The position numbers were made by a program, and so were the translations under genes. Source: Pisolithus tinctorius (taxonomy: Eukaryota; Basidiomycota; Agaricomycetes; Boletales; Pisolithaceae). Taken from it: a DNA stretch of 64,000 bases. Location: the NCBI GenBank assembly GCA_024663395.1, contig JANFAH010000014.1, positions 1 through 64,000 on the forward strand, in the 5' to 3' direction. Under the pieces are notes generated by a model. The model ran no database searches. It saw nothing but the letters and a program-made list of their open reading frames with translations, and was not told where the DNA came from. This document shows positions 10,540 to 22,965 of this stretch, piece after piece (position 1 is the stretch's first letter; each line of letters begins with the position of its first letter).

Positions 10540-12821
10540 AGTAACTGAAGGCGTGCTTGTGGGGAGGTAAAAGAGGCTGTTTTTCCTGGTGAAACCCTCT
10601 CAAGTCGCTCGTATTTCAATGCTCTGGCTGGAGGGCCTAGCATCAGCCCATCCCTGGAAAATTCTGTGAGAGCGATAAACTCCTACCATTACCAGAACCA
10701 AGGTTCGCCCTCGTAGCGGACGCGAATATTAATAGAAAGATGCATCTTTACGTTCGAGAACACATGTACTAGTCTATCCACGAGTTTAGATGAGTCAGGA
10801 GTTCCTGCAGTGAAAACCTCCTCGGACGTACAAGCGAGATGGTAGACGGCGACAAGGCAATTCAAACTGGCCTGCAGGCAAACGTAAAGAGACGTGTCTC
10901 CCTTCCCATTGACACATTTTACGCTAGACAATATCTATCCCGTATTGCGTGTTATGGCAGGTGCTGGTCAATAAATTGTGGTTATCGTGCAAGTAGGTGT
11001 TAGAGTTTCGAAATTCGCAGCACTCTGTAGATATACTTCATAGACGTTGCAAACTTACCGTCGTTCTGGCCTCAACGTAACCCCTCCTCCGAGTTCAACA
11101 GGTGATTAGAGGGCTAAAGCACTCGCAAAGGACCATATTGACAACAGGGTGCTCCCGCTTGGAATTATTCGCAGCCTCAAAATGGTCTTGGCGTAATGAA
11201 GAACCCAGCGGCGGCAAACTCTTGTAAACTTCTTCTACTGCCGAAACAAAAAGATAAGGATATCCCTAGGAGGCGGTTGGTTTTCAGCGTCTCGTTCTGT
11301 TATGTCTGAATGTGTTCTACTAGACGTCCAACGCGGTTTGGAGTTACATCTAGCAAGTTTAAGCACAAGCAGTACTTACGTCATTTTCTTATTTTTCAAC
11401 AACTAAAGGGCATCATGGGTCATGAAGCATGCTATGACAGAGCCACTTGTTATCCGACCTTCTCGATTCAGAAGCTTTCGGGAGGATTTGCCTGGTATCT
11501 GTCTTGCGGACCATAAATCCGTTTCTGCGGAAGTTAAGAAACCTTGTGTCTCTGATGCGGCCTGCGCGAGCGTCGACCACCTCGGTCAAAACGTCTTCTT
11601 CGAGGGTCTCCGGAACGAGTTTATCTTTCACATCATGTACGTTTATCACCGAGGGCTCATATTTAAATTTTGGAACCTAATCCAGCTTCAGATGCGACTG
11701 CCGCGATAAGAACATGTTCTTCGCGGTTTCTAGTCAGCATATGCTTCCACTTATCTCAGAGCCATCACATCCGCAACCAACGAAAGTCGGCCGCCGTAGC
11801 ATGCCATACATTATATCCTATGCGCTGTGTCAGATTAATCTTCCGTAAGAAGATAGGACGGATCATTCCGGGCCTTCCTTTCCATTCGTAACGATGCTTT
11901 CCCCTCGGGAAAGCTAAGGACCCACTTTGCGCCTGCTACCCAAATGTTTGAGCCATTCCAGGCCTAACACAGCTAGGCCATATTATCAGGATATACTTAC
12001 AAGTGGACGCAGAATTCTGCCTCAATGAATAGGCAAACTTTACGCTACATCCGGAGCTCTATACCGAAGTTGAAATGAAAATGCACTTGTTCTTGACTAT
12101 CAAGCAGGACTGGAAGTATGATAGGCAGATAATACGCAATCGGAGGTGCGCTATTTGTTTGAATTGCGTTACGGCTGAAGTCAATAATCTTTGGAATCTG
12201 TGCCATGTACGCCCAGATAGCTATCACACGGCACCCCTAACGGCGCCATACTACAACAGATCGAATCAGGGGTTCATGTCGACGGGGGTGTAGCGTATGC
12301 CTTTCCTGTGCCTTGGTAAGTCTATGCAAGTCTACATATAACCATGACTTCAAGTGCTAGTACGACGCTCATGCATAAAGTAGACAGCTAAGGATACAGA
12401 GCCAGAAAAGTGGATGCATGGCGCATGCACAACTTCATAGTGTTAGGGCGTGGCACAGTTATGAGGTGCGTAAAGAAGTAGTGTGTGCAGTCGGACAGGG
12501 TGTGTCTGCGTGTATGTGCATTTTCACTGCAATTGTCCCCAAGACTAGGGACTAGATCAACGAAAACATTGGGAAGATATCGGTAGCATTTGAGTCGAGG
12601 CACTCTCCGAGACAAGGTTTACTGTAAAGTGAACAACCGGTATTGGTAAGGTTCGTGATACTTTGTACAAGAACAATCAATTTCAAATTCCCTGCTTCTT
12701 CGTTCTTCGAGATTCAAGTCCATTGTGCGACTCGTCATTCTCACGGCAGCCCGCCCAGAAGTTAGATAACATGTCTAGGTGATAATCAACGTATACCTTG
12801 GAAATCAAGAATCGGTCGCCT
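10540..12821. other. Long stretch without a supported gene
   Basis: Over 2 kb with only scattered short ORFs. The one notable item is a minus-strand frame at about 11413-11680. Read across one phase it gives KYEPSVINVHDVKDKLVPETL and, later, RIRDTRFLNFRRNGFMVRK, which looks like real but isolated protein sequence. I cannot name its family and find no flanking exons. The rest looks non-coding. Confidence 0.45.
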
Positions 12822-13183
12822 CTTCGGCGGAGTCGAAAAATATAGGATCTTCCGGTGGTTCTAATCCTTTAAGACTTAACAATCGGGGTGCTGAAAGGAC
12901 ATCGGGCGTTCCACCTTGCCGGTACGCGAGTCCAAAGTCATCGTACAGTAAACAGAATACCTACCTTGGGTAATCATCGATTCAATTTCATCCACTAAAG
13001 GTAAACATAGTAAGGAACCCAGCATCTTGAAGGTGGTAGATTGTTCAGAATATTTTGTCCGCGGCCTGTACGAGAATTCCCCCACTGTAGCCAAGCTGAA
13101 CCGGCCCATTGCAAACCTGCAAAGGTAACATTTTCATACCAACAGTCAGAGGACCTTCGATATCTTCGACTTTGACTACATTG
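12822..13183 (-). pseudogene. Diverged fragment of NUG1 (second copy)
   Basis: Read on the minus strand, this stretch aligns colinearly with plus-strand 7391-7750 of the NUG1 relic. It begins with NVVKVEDIEGP (versus NVVKVEDIEDP). The next landmarks are atgggccg...ggctacagtgg, caaggtaggt.ttc...tactg.acg, ggtggaacgcc.gat.tcct, and ggatt.gaa.caccagaaaattcc-like sequence ending in tccgccgaa. Both intron positions of the parent are retained, so it arose by DNA duplication and not by reverse transcription. Stops and frame changes make it non-coding. It covers only the part 3' of the G3 motif. A basic reading frame just upstream (13330-13520, minus) might be a remnant of the N-terminal Grn1 region, but I could not align it. 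Confidence 0.7.
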
Positions 13184-15057
13184 TGCCCGCCACGTACAGT
13201 AGAAAAGGCCATAGTACACATGGTACTGTAGATACTCGCGTTCGGACTCACCATAGAAAACCCTCGAGATCGGCATGGTTGTGAGAGTGTGATCTGTTTC
13301 ATTGAGAGTGGTTGGAGCCAACCGGAGCTTCAAAAAGTGAGATATCTGATGACGAAAAAAAAAGTGCACCATTAGATAACTGAATCGGAACCCCTTCGCT
13401 TTTGCGCCTCTTCCCACAAGTTGGCTCCGGCAGCCACTGTTGCTTTCGATGGTTTATCAATTTTTGAAGGCGTGCATGTAGTGTCTCCTGTTTTGTTCGT
13501 TTGTTTGTAAGGGCAATCTTCAACCGTTTTTGTGTGAAGCCTGGGCTTTAGCAACGTTCACCGACCTGTCACAACTGGGTCACGGCCGTGTTACAACTTA
13601 CGTAGTTCTCCAACCCTAGCGTCATATATTAGCAGAAGTATGACGGCGAGTCGGGTGGTTTGAAAGTTTTCGCAGTATCGAGGCTGATAGTAAGTCCTCT
13701 GCCAATTATTGTGGTCACTCTTTGGGAAGGAGACAAACACGACCATTGAATAGGCCATCGTACTGCCAGCAGTCTGGGTGAATGCCAAATTTGCTTCACA
13801 GATCGTGAAAGTCTGAAGCGCTGACGCTGGCTCTGTCATCCTCCTGGTATGCCGCCAGGCGCCAGGCGAGCCCCTGGCGTAAATTTGCATTCAAGTCGGG
13901 CTGCAAATTGACGGACAAGTGAAATAATGCAGCACTGACTTGGGAAATTACGACGGTTGACACGTCAGAAAGCAGTGAAGTCATCTCAATCCGGCCGTGT
14001 CCATCACTGGCGTGCTTCTCAGTAACCCCGAGGCCTCACCCTGGATCGGCTCTTGGGAGTCGGAGACAATTTTCCTCCGACTCACCTTCCAAAGTCGGCT
14101 AACGCTCAGGGCTCAGCCGCCATCTCAGCTCCCATTTCCATTTCTGCCCTTCTCCCCTGACGACGACGTGCGTTTCGCACCCCATTCCAATGTCAGACCA
14201 CTGATTAGACACAAACTCTATGGTAGAATACTAAAATGCTGTGGGAACGTGTTTAAGTCTATTGCTGCGTGTTGTCGCATGAAGTACTGGGCCAACTCGA
14301 GTTGGCATTTAATTACATATTGCCATTGACGCGGATGCGGTCGGTACATGTTATCGTCCGGTGTGTCCAACGCCACATGCCGTGTGTAACCTCATCACCA
14401 CCGAATTGTCTCGACTCACGGTTTCTTGGATAGCGGGTCGTCACAGTTGCCCAGTGTGTGCAGCTGCAGCTCACCTGAATAAAGGTAGTCTTGAGTGGAT
14501 TGTTCGACGTATCCGTATCGAAAGGCAGGCTAGGTCAGTCTTTTGAATGTGGCCACTGAACAATTTGACAGCAGTTTTCACCCCGTTCGTTGTATTCATT
14601 AGCTGCCCTAATTTTCCAATGTGAGTGGCTCGAACATTGACATTGAACTGTTGCTTAGCGGGCCAATTGAAACGCCTCGTTTCTATCTCTTCAAAGATCT
14701 ACTAGACACACACAGTCACACCTTTCCCAGTGTAAATCCGTTTTGGCATTAATCTGCCATCTGCGATCTATTAACACACTTCCCTCGTCATGTTGCTTAG
14801 CAGTTTATTGATTCCGACCCATTCACTAAATGAATCAATTCCCCGCGTACGTTCATAGGTTCCAGGGAGCGTTCCCTGCAGAGGGTCATTACGAAGATGC
14901 AACGCATCGCGTATGGTCACACGCTCATGACCAAAGAACCCAAGCTTACCAGGCACACCAACAGCAGTATAACATCCAAGACCAGCTCACTCGAACTTTT
15001 CCCAATCACCCCTTTCCTGCTCACTCCTGGGCCTTAGTGGGAGTGTCGGGTGCAAAG
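13184..15057. other. Intergenic, no gene recognised
   Basis: Short ORFs only. An in-frame extension upstream of the next gene (from ATG 14830) is open but rich in His and Gln, with no family match, and is more likely 5' untranslated sequence. Confidence 0.45.
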
Positions 15058-16814
15058 ATGGCAGACACCGCAGTACTTGGCCAGCCAGTGACATTTCCGT
15101 TCAGCAAAAAGACGGCAAAAAATAGGGTAATGAAAAGTGCCATGTCCGAACGTCTGGCCACCTTTTCGTCCGACGACCCAAGGAAACGAGGTCAACCTAC
15201 GGAAGAACTAATCAGGCTTTACGAGACTTGGGCGACAGGTGAGATAGGTGCGGCATTTCTGTTTCTCATGTCTTTTGCGTAGTATGGGAGGGGAATGTTG
15301 ACACGAAACATCGCACAGGTATCATCGTTACTGGCAATATTCAGATAAAGAAGGATCATCTGGAAGCTACAGGTACAGAGATGCGCCACACATCTATATA
15401 TTTCTTTGATGATCACCCATACGCATCTGACTTTTTATAGGGAATGCAATCATTGACAGAGAGTTATCTGATTACCTTGAGGACTATCGCGCACTTGCTC
15501 GTGCAGCTAAGGCATGCGGGAGTCTTGTCCTCGGACAACTCAGTCACCCTGGCCGACAGGTTCCCATCACAATCCAATCATCCCCGGAGTCTGCCTCGGA
15601 CATTGAGCATCCATCTGTGGCGGGTGTATTATTTGCCCGGCCAACACCGCTGACGAGGGAAGAGATTGGGGATGTAGTGCAACGTTTTGCGTATGCTGCA
15701 TCCGTCCTTTTCAAGGCAGGATTCGACGGTGTGCAGGTGAACAACCGTTATATAAAGTCCCAGGAATGAGTGATTGCTCACTTGATGCCTGTGTCACGCA
15801 GCTTCATGCAGCCCACGGCTACCTTCTCCACCAATTCCTCTCCAACCGAACTAACATTCGCACAGATGACTACGGCGGTCCATTGCTTAACCGTGCCCGC
15901 CTCCTGCTAGAAACAATCGCTGAAATCAAGCACACCGTTGATGATCCGTCATTTATGATTTCGGTCAAGCTCAACTGTCAAGATTTTATATATCCCAACG
16001 ATGGCGTTTCCGAGCAGGAGTCCATTACGTTGACAAAGATGCTTGAATATGCTGGCGTTGATCTCGTGGAGATTAGCGGGGGAACGTATGAACTACAGCT
16101 CGCTGGAAAATCTGGTAATGTTGGTCTCGCCTTATTCCCCGTGGATTTTTCCTTTTGCCTAACTCGTCGGATGCGATCCGTTTTCTGTGTCGTACTCGTC
16201 ACTACAGAATTTCTCGCGAGAAGCGTACTTCATCGATTTCGCAGACCGCCTACGTCCACACCTCTCTTGGACTAAGGTCTGCGTGACGGGGGGGTTCCGC
16301 AGCGCTTCTGCCATGGTCGATGCAGTCCAGCGTAACTCTACAGATGGTATGTGCGAGACTCTACATTCGACATCGAGGACGCAAGTTTGTTGACTTGTAA
16401 TCTTTTTTTTTTTTTTTTTTTTTTTTCCAGTCATCGGCATGGCGCGCCCGCTTACGGCGGAACCCTTTCTTATAACGGAAATACTGCGAGGGGACAAACT
16501 GCGGGCCAAAGAAAATAAGTTCCCTAGCAGTCAAACATATCATGTACGTTATCTTTCCGTCTCCATTACTTCCTTCGTTCTGTTTATTTCTTGAGGTCAA
16601 GCATACTCATTCTGACTTCGTTCAATTGCTGTATCACCCAATTTACTAGATCGCCGCAGCATCGTCACAGATAGCTGAGATAGGCAATGGATACGACATC
16701 ACCGACTTCAGTAACCCATTCAACGTATCGCGGTTCATCGCAAAACTGCAGCAGGAATTGCCTACTGCGATGTCGGAGACAGCATTTACTGGAGAAGAAA
16801 CTCATTGTCTCTAA
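15058..16814 (+). CDS. NADH:flavin oxidoreductase, Old Yellow Enzyme family
   Basis: FMN-dependent reductase of the Oxidored_FMN family (TIM barrel), likely reducing activated alkenes with NAD(P)H; the natural substrate cannot be told. ATG 15058 gives [20 protein letters not shown], then [15 protein letters not shown], typical of the FMN-binding N-terminus of the subgroup that includes bacterial 2-enoate reductases. After introns come [32 protein letters not shown] spliced to [14 protein letters not shown] (substrate/FMN His pair), [39 protein letters not shown] and [12 protein letters not shown] (phosphate-binding end of the barrel). The last exon ends at 16814. All introns are short and the frame holds throughout. 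One intron carries a run of 24 T before its acceptor. The gene is divergent in function from, and close to, the P450 at 20.3 kb, but not obviously clustered with it. Confidence 0.85.
16403..16426 (+). repeat. Poly-T run (24 nt) inside an intron
   Basis: An uninterrupted run of T directly before the ccag acceptor of an intron in the Old Yellow Enzyme gene. It forms an unusually long pyrimidine tract and is likely length-polymorphic. Confidence 0.9.
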
Positions 16815-16990
16815 TATTAGTCTGTTTGTGTGCACTGATTCTCCGACGTGCGCTTGTACGAGTAATAGGTCACGAGTACCCTTAATATTTTAATCGATTT
16901 GCCTGTAGTACACCAAAGTTGTATGCGTTTATCGTGCTACGCTCGGCACATCATTATTTCCGTACAGATGATCCCTATCCAAGACGGCCA

Positions 16991-18760
16991 TTAAAGGCTA
17001 TTAGGATCAGGGCCTGGGCACAGTGCCACCATACTGAGCTGCACACTATTTGTGTGCGCGACGTAAAACGCATTTACAAACCTCGCGGCATCCTGGCATG
17101 GATCTAAGACGGAAGCGTCAAAAAAGAAGAAATTGATAAACCAACCTTCAGCAAATCATCACACTTCCCCCTATCGATTGGACCTTCCCTTCTCCCATCC
17201 AACTCTATAAGCCTCCATTCCACGTTCTCTGCTGTTTCCCCGGGTTCAACTACAAACTCAGCGTCACCTGCCACCTTCCGCTCATGTGCACGAGCACTTG
17301 GGGCCGGGGCGCGCACAAACGCGGTGAAGTGCAAGTTCGTCTCCATATCGGCCGTAGATGCATCAGTTTGCCCAGCCGTCGCTGCGGACGAATGAATTGA
17401 CGCAAAAAGTGGCGTCGTAGCGAGGAGGGCGGAACGTTCAAGCGGCGTTTTATCTGCAAAAATAGAGTCACGGACAAGATCAACACGCGGTATACATCAG
17501 TAGGGGATAACGTATTCGAAGTCGGTCGGAGATAGGGAACACATGTCAAGATTACACCGGTACGCAGTAAGGGACGAGCTGAAGAACGAGAAGCGGTGGG
17601 TGGTGAGGTAGTCGCACCTTTACACTCATCTATAAACTTGGCAAGGGGCGACTCAGGGATTAAGGTCACATCCGACTAAGCAAAATAGGAGAGGATGAGG
17701 AGTGGCTCCGACATCGTACGACGAAGAGAACACGGACATTGGAAAGAGCATGAATCAGCGCCATGGTCCCGCAAGCGTTCGGTATCTGAGTTGCAGTATC
17801 ATCAAAATGGTACACCAGAGTCAGCATCACTGAGCAACCCTCGCAAACGAGCCTGCTGGGGTCGCCGTTCCCGTAACGAATGGGCGGCGGTAACCAACAC
17901 AGAGGCAGACCTCAAACGAGGTCAGTAGGACTAGACGTACCGTCTGCTTCATCCAAAACACGGTTGGATCGACGATTCTCCCGATCTCGCTAGCCTCCTC
18001 CTTAATCTTGTTGTCGATGGTTCTCGTACAAGGGAAACAGAGGCAAACGGCTTTTGCGCCAGGAGTTACCATCGCGAGAAGCTATTCCACATCCGACAAT
18101 CAGAGTTAAGAGTTTGGTATTCGAGTTTGACGGAAGCAGTAGCATCACAGAGAGGAAGGTAGCGGTAGGCGGTGCAGTTTGCGGAGGAGTTAGTCACTGA
18201 TTCATGGATCGCGAGCATTATGCACAAGTATGGGAAAATTGCTGCTGGTGCTGCCCGCGCCCTCTTCTCCTTGACCTAGACAGCTTCCAAGGAGTCGAGA
18301 GGCGAAGACATACGACCCACGAGCCCGGAAGGGACATACAGCCCCACTCGGATGATGTATGGAAAGTTGACTCACCACATCGTCGAGGCCATACACATCC
18401 TCAAAGTGTGCTTGAGACTTGTTGAGTCCGGCCGCGTACGCCCACTACCAAGTGCCGGTCCAGCATCATCCAAACCAGTGTGGCAGCGGATGGCGGTGAA
18501 AAATCGACAATCACGGCGATGATACGAAAGAAAGCACCGATCCGTATCCCATGCAATGCCATTAGAACGATCATTAGTTAACCTTCAGGACGATCTGCTT
18601 ACATTGTTGAAAACCTGAGATGATCATAAACGAGTATACAAGTCGTTCAAGGGTTAGTGAGAGGATCGGTTTAGGCAGTTGTATCGCACAATCGACGTGA
18701 ACTACTGCTGACCTCTGGGTTACTCTCCAACGGGATCCACCTGTCGGCTTCCTTTGACAT
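16991..18760 (-). CDS. UCH: Ubiquitin C-terminal hydrolase (UCH family, peptidase C12)
   Basis: Cysteine protease that frees the C-terminus of ubiquitin (or a ubiquitin-like protein) from small adducts, in cytosol or nucleus; orthologous in type to yeast YUH1 and human UCHL3. The minus-strand exon chain starts at ATG 18760: MSKEADRWIPLESNPE, VFNN, then AGLNKSQAHFEDVYGLDD, then LLAMVTPGAKAVCLCFPCT and PTVFWMKQT. The next exon has IPNACGTMALIHALSN with the catalytic Cys, then IPESPLAKFIDECK, and an exon from KTPLERSALLAT to NLHFTAFV (catalytic His) and LIELDGRREGPIDRG (catalytic Asp). The last exon ends SVQLSMVALCP, close to the family C-terminus, with stop at 16991. About seven introns are needed, some over 150 nt and so longer than most in this window. 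All triad residues are present, so the enzyme should be active. Confidence 0.85.
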
Positions 18761-20302
18761 AATCGTGAATTATTAGGCGAGTGCTGGTACTTAGTTTTGG
18801 GATTGTGGTCGTCGTTCCACTTACGAACTGAGGTAACCTTGGGGCACGGCCGGCGGGTGGCTGGTGACGTCTTCATTTACTGATACATATATGGAAATCG
18901 GTATGCCCATCAAGTGCATCATCCCTTTGAAACCTCCTTCGCATGCCGATAAATCGACGAAAATCTGAGATTCAGAAGTCACCCGGCTGCGGAACTGCGC
19001 ACGCTTGTATCATGAAAAACCACGCCGGTCTGCGGTAACCGTATCTATCGGCTGCGTGTGCAGTGGAGGCTGAGGCAGGTAGTGCTCCGAAAAATCACAT
19101 GCGGCGTCCCCCCACCGGACGGACATTACTTGGGTCCGGCCAAGTTTTCTCGCTGGATGCAATAGCTTGTCATGGGGCATTGCCAAATACTAGGCCTTGT
19201 GGGAGTAAAGTTAGTCAGCTCGATCAATTCGTGCACTTCTCCTCTCATCTCATCGATCGCGCTCATCTGGCTTCCCCAGGCCTCTGTGGCCCAGGCTGTT
19301 TTTGACTCATCATGAAAACCTGTGTATTTGCAAGTAGATCAGGGTAGCCAATACTACATGACGCCGTTTTCCCTCCATCAGTTTTCCGATCTGCCCATTA
19401 TGTCAAGACGCCCATACCCACATAAATTTTTCCTTTATCTAGGGCGTGAGGAGGCGAGGACATGCTCCCGCGCGTAGTATACACGGGCGCAACATGACTC
19501 CGAGCGTGGGTGATCGAACAGCGAATTCTTCCACAGTTCTACCGCGATCGATATGTTGATGGAGTCCGAATTAAAGTGGTATCACATATCTTATCTCTCT
19601 ACTAGGCAGAAGAACGAGGCACAATAACCTACCAGGGAAGTACACAGATAGAATTACAGGGAATTGCGGGCCTTGAACGTGATGGAGAGATAAAGCGGAA
19701 GGGATAAGAGTTGTACCCGATGTGGCCGGGGAAGCTTGCATGCGAGAAAGTTTCTGGAAAACGGCACTAGTAAAATCACCACGAGGCACCCCCCAAGTGT
19801 GGTACAGGAGACATGCCGAACCGAGCTGAGTGAGCGACAGGTGATATGTGGATTCAAATGGATAGGAGCGCGACGCCGGAACCACTTGCCTGGAATATCA
19901 GCAGTGGATGAACTAAGAAACCTAATACTGCCCATCTGCCTGCTGGCATGGGTCAACCGGTCACCCGTGGCACCGTAGGAATGGCCAAACCTGAATTGGA
20001 AACGGTGGTTGCACGGGACCCATCGGGACTACAAGAACGCGGCCAGGGGTTGGCCAGGGGTGCAAATGCAAATAAATATATGTAAAACAAAATAAAAAAG
20101 ATTTGTCAAAGAACTTTACCCCGTTGTGGACGTATGCGACATTCTCTTTCCGATAATTAATCGCGTTCTTCCAGCGCGCGTGTAATAGATACATGCTCCA
20201 TGGGTACATATATATACCCCCCCAACCCAATGCAACGCTCCCTCAGGCTGACACGCCAGGAAAAGTCCTCAGTGCTACAGATCACCCCTCATTAACATTG
20301 TT
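18761..20302. other. Divergent intergenic region (UCH / P450)
   Basis: Upstream flank of two divergently transcribed genes. Overlapping short ORFs near 19570-19980 occur on both strands without motifs. Apart from a TATA-like element near the P450 I see no structure. Confidence 0.5.
20209..20216 (+). promoter_or_regulatory. TATA-like element before the P450 gene
   Basis: The octamer tatatata lies about 87 nt before the P450 ATG. It is the best TATA match in this intergenic region. Position relative to transcription start is unknown. Confidence 0.35.
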
Positions 20303-22965
20303 ATGGCCTACGAGAAGAACGCTAACTTTCGTCTGAGGATAGCAAGAGACATTCTCCGTATCCTCATTGCACCCCCGCTCGCACTCTCCCTCGTTGCACA
20401 TATTGCATGCATTCGCATGGGCTGGTGGTCACCACTAGCATATGTCTTGTCCATCGTCTTCGCGGCCATCGCTAGGGTACAGTATACGAACATGGCCCAA
20501 CAGAGGGAGGCCAAGCAGCTAGGAGCCAGACTTATCCCTCGGGTCGTCGGAAAGTGGCCCGGGAACATAGATGTCATGCTCAAGCTTCAGAAGAGCCTGT
20601 CGTCTGGCTATATTTATCAGGGATACCTGGAGCTCTTTGAAGAGTATCAATGCACCACTCTAAATACACGCTTCCTCTGGATGGATAACGTAAGTTGCCA
20701 TTCCTCTCACGAAGCACACCGGTCGTCATGGCTGCTCAACGGGTCATTAGATCATCTCAATGGACCAGGAACATTGCAAGTATGTCCTTGCTACTGGATT
20801 TAACAACTTCTGGAGAGGAACTGCCCAGAGGGAGCGTCTGTAGGTTCAGGTCATCTCCATCATTTGTGCAGATCTGATTTCTTCATGTTCTTTCAGTGAA
20901 ACTTTCCTTGGAGACGGCATTTTCAACCGTGACGACGAGGTAGGGAAAGATTATGATATTTTCCTTCCTGTCTCACATGTTTACGAGCGCAGGTCTGGAA
21001 AGCGGTAGGCCAGGTGCCTTGCCAAGGTTTTATCCCGGTCTAACCTAGATTGACACCTAGCACCGGACACTTGCACGTCCATTTTTCGCCCGCGATCGTG
21101 TGTCCGACTTCGAACTATTCGAACGATATACTACTCGCACTTTCACAATTCTCTCGGAAAAAGCTGCTTTGAACGAACCTATAGACGTTCAGGATCTTTA
21201 CGCCCGTTTCACGATTGATGCTGCTTCAGAGTTCCTCTTCGGAAAAAATCTCGACACACTTTCGGGCTCTCTTCCTCGACCTAGCTCTTCCTCACCATTC
21301 GAGCGTGGATCTGTGACAGATGACGCATGGGGGACGTTTACCAGGGCCTTCGAGACGCTGCAGCGGATCAACACTCTCCGTGCTCGAACAGGTCTCATCT
21401 GGCCCTTATTCGAGTTGTTCGACGACAAGACAGTGCCATATGTCGACACCGTCAGACAGTGGATTGATCCGCTTGTGAAGCGTACGCTGGAGGAAAAGGC
21501 GGCTGCAAAACGTGCCGGCGTCGAAAGGAATGTCGAAGAGAAGACGTTCTTACAGCATCTCGCTGATAGCACAGAAGGTTGGCTGTTTCTCCGCTATAAC
21601 CTGTAGCCCGAAATGATGTCGTGCGTAGATGTTGGGAAAATCCGGGACCAACTTCTCAACATACTACTTGCAGCGAGGGACACAGTACGTCGTACGCAAT
21701 GTGGTCGATCTGGGAGGCTGACTTGCAAGCTCAGACAGCATGCCTGTTGACGTATGTAACTTATTTCCTCGCCCTTCACCCAGATGTGGCGAAGAAACTT
21801 CGACAAGAGGTTGCACATATTTGCGGTGATCAACCCCCAACTTACGAAAAGATTAAAAAATTGAAATACAGTGAGCACCCCACTAACGAGCCCTGTGGAT
21901 GCCTTCTCAGCTCCCGTTTCCACACACAGTGAAAGCTGTTATTGACGAAACGCTGCGCCTTTTCCCTCCCGTCCCGCTCAACCAACGACAAAGTCGACCT
22001 GTTCCGTGCACGCTCCCCGCACCAGATCCAACGTTCCCTGTTGATTCCCAGAGACCTTTGTATATGCCTAAGAGCACGACGTTCTTCTATTCCACGCTGT
22101 TGGTCCAGAGAAACAAAGCACTCTGGGGCCCAGATGCGGACGAATTTGATCCGGAGCGGTGGATTGACCCAAGGAGACTTTCGAGGTATACATCCAATCC
22201 AACGATGTTTACGCCCTTCAGTGCGGGGCCCCGAATTGTGAGTACTTCTGTACCTTCTATTTGGAAGCTTTCTCCGGCGGTGGTGTCGCATTCGTGGTGC
22301 TTTTGCCTATGTGACACGGCATAATTCTATGGGTCCAGTTTTCCCTCCTTTCTTATTTGCACTGGTTCCGTAGTGAGATAGATTACTGATTGAAACTGTT
22401 TCCATGCTTTCACCTCTATCTCGCCTCGATATATGCGGAATCGCGCCCACTTCCCAATGGAACACTCCTCAATACCGATACAATGGATTTTGATCACGCG
22501 GCGTACTATCGTGATGAAATCAACTCTTGCATTGCCACGTGGTATTGTGCAACATCTGACTGATGCGCGTGGCTGACATGTGTGCTGTCGCATACACCTT
22601 TGTTCGACCATACTTTCGACTTGACGTACTTGGCACATAAAGTGCATAGGCCAAAACTATGCGTACAATGAAGCCTCCTACTTCCTCGTCAGACTCATGC
22701 AACACTTTTCTTCATTCACACTGGCACCTGACGCCCAACCGCCCTCGTCACTTCCCCCAGCGGAATGGAAAGCCGGTCGCGGGCGGATGGCTATTGAGAG
22801 AATACGACCAGAGGCAGCGATGACATTATTTGTCAAGGTATGTTTTATCTTTGGGACAGGGCATTGGAGCTACGCCCGTGGATGTAACGGTGATTCTGAT
22901 GGTTATGTCGTTAGGGTGGGTTGTGGGTGCGCCTTGGAAGAGTGGCTTCTTCGGAAGAAGCATGA
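20303..22965 (+). CDS. Cytochrome P450 monooxygenase
   Basis: Heme-thiolate monooxygenase anchored in the ER; the order and spacing recall basidiomycete families such as CYP63 or CYP5037, but the substrate is unknown. ATG 20303 gives a charged start, then a membrane segment ([15 protein letters not shown] and [17 protein letters not shown]). Later exons carry [35 protein letters not shown], an I-helix LLAARDT spliced to [10 protein letters not shown] (oxygen-binding AARDTT), the ExxR motif in [15 protein letters not shown], and the PERW region [10 protein letters not shown]. The heme loop [10 protein letters not shown] is spliced across a 405-nt intron (22238-22642) to [14 protein letters not shown], supplying the axial Cys. 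The last exon [12 protein letters not shown] ends at 22965. The frame is intact through about ten introns, so the gene looks functional. The heme-loop intron is several times longer than its neighbours. Confidence 0.87.

Noticed and set aside
13045..13302. VVKVEDIEGP frame read as a CaiB/BaiF CoA-transferase fragment
   Set aside because: Nucleotide colinearity with the NUG1 relic continues through two introns, which explains the motif better.
14830..15057. N-terminal extension of the Old Yellow Enzyme gene
   Set aside because: Family homology begins at about 15075; the extension is His/Gln-rich without a targeting pattern.
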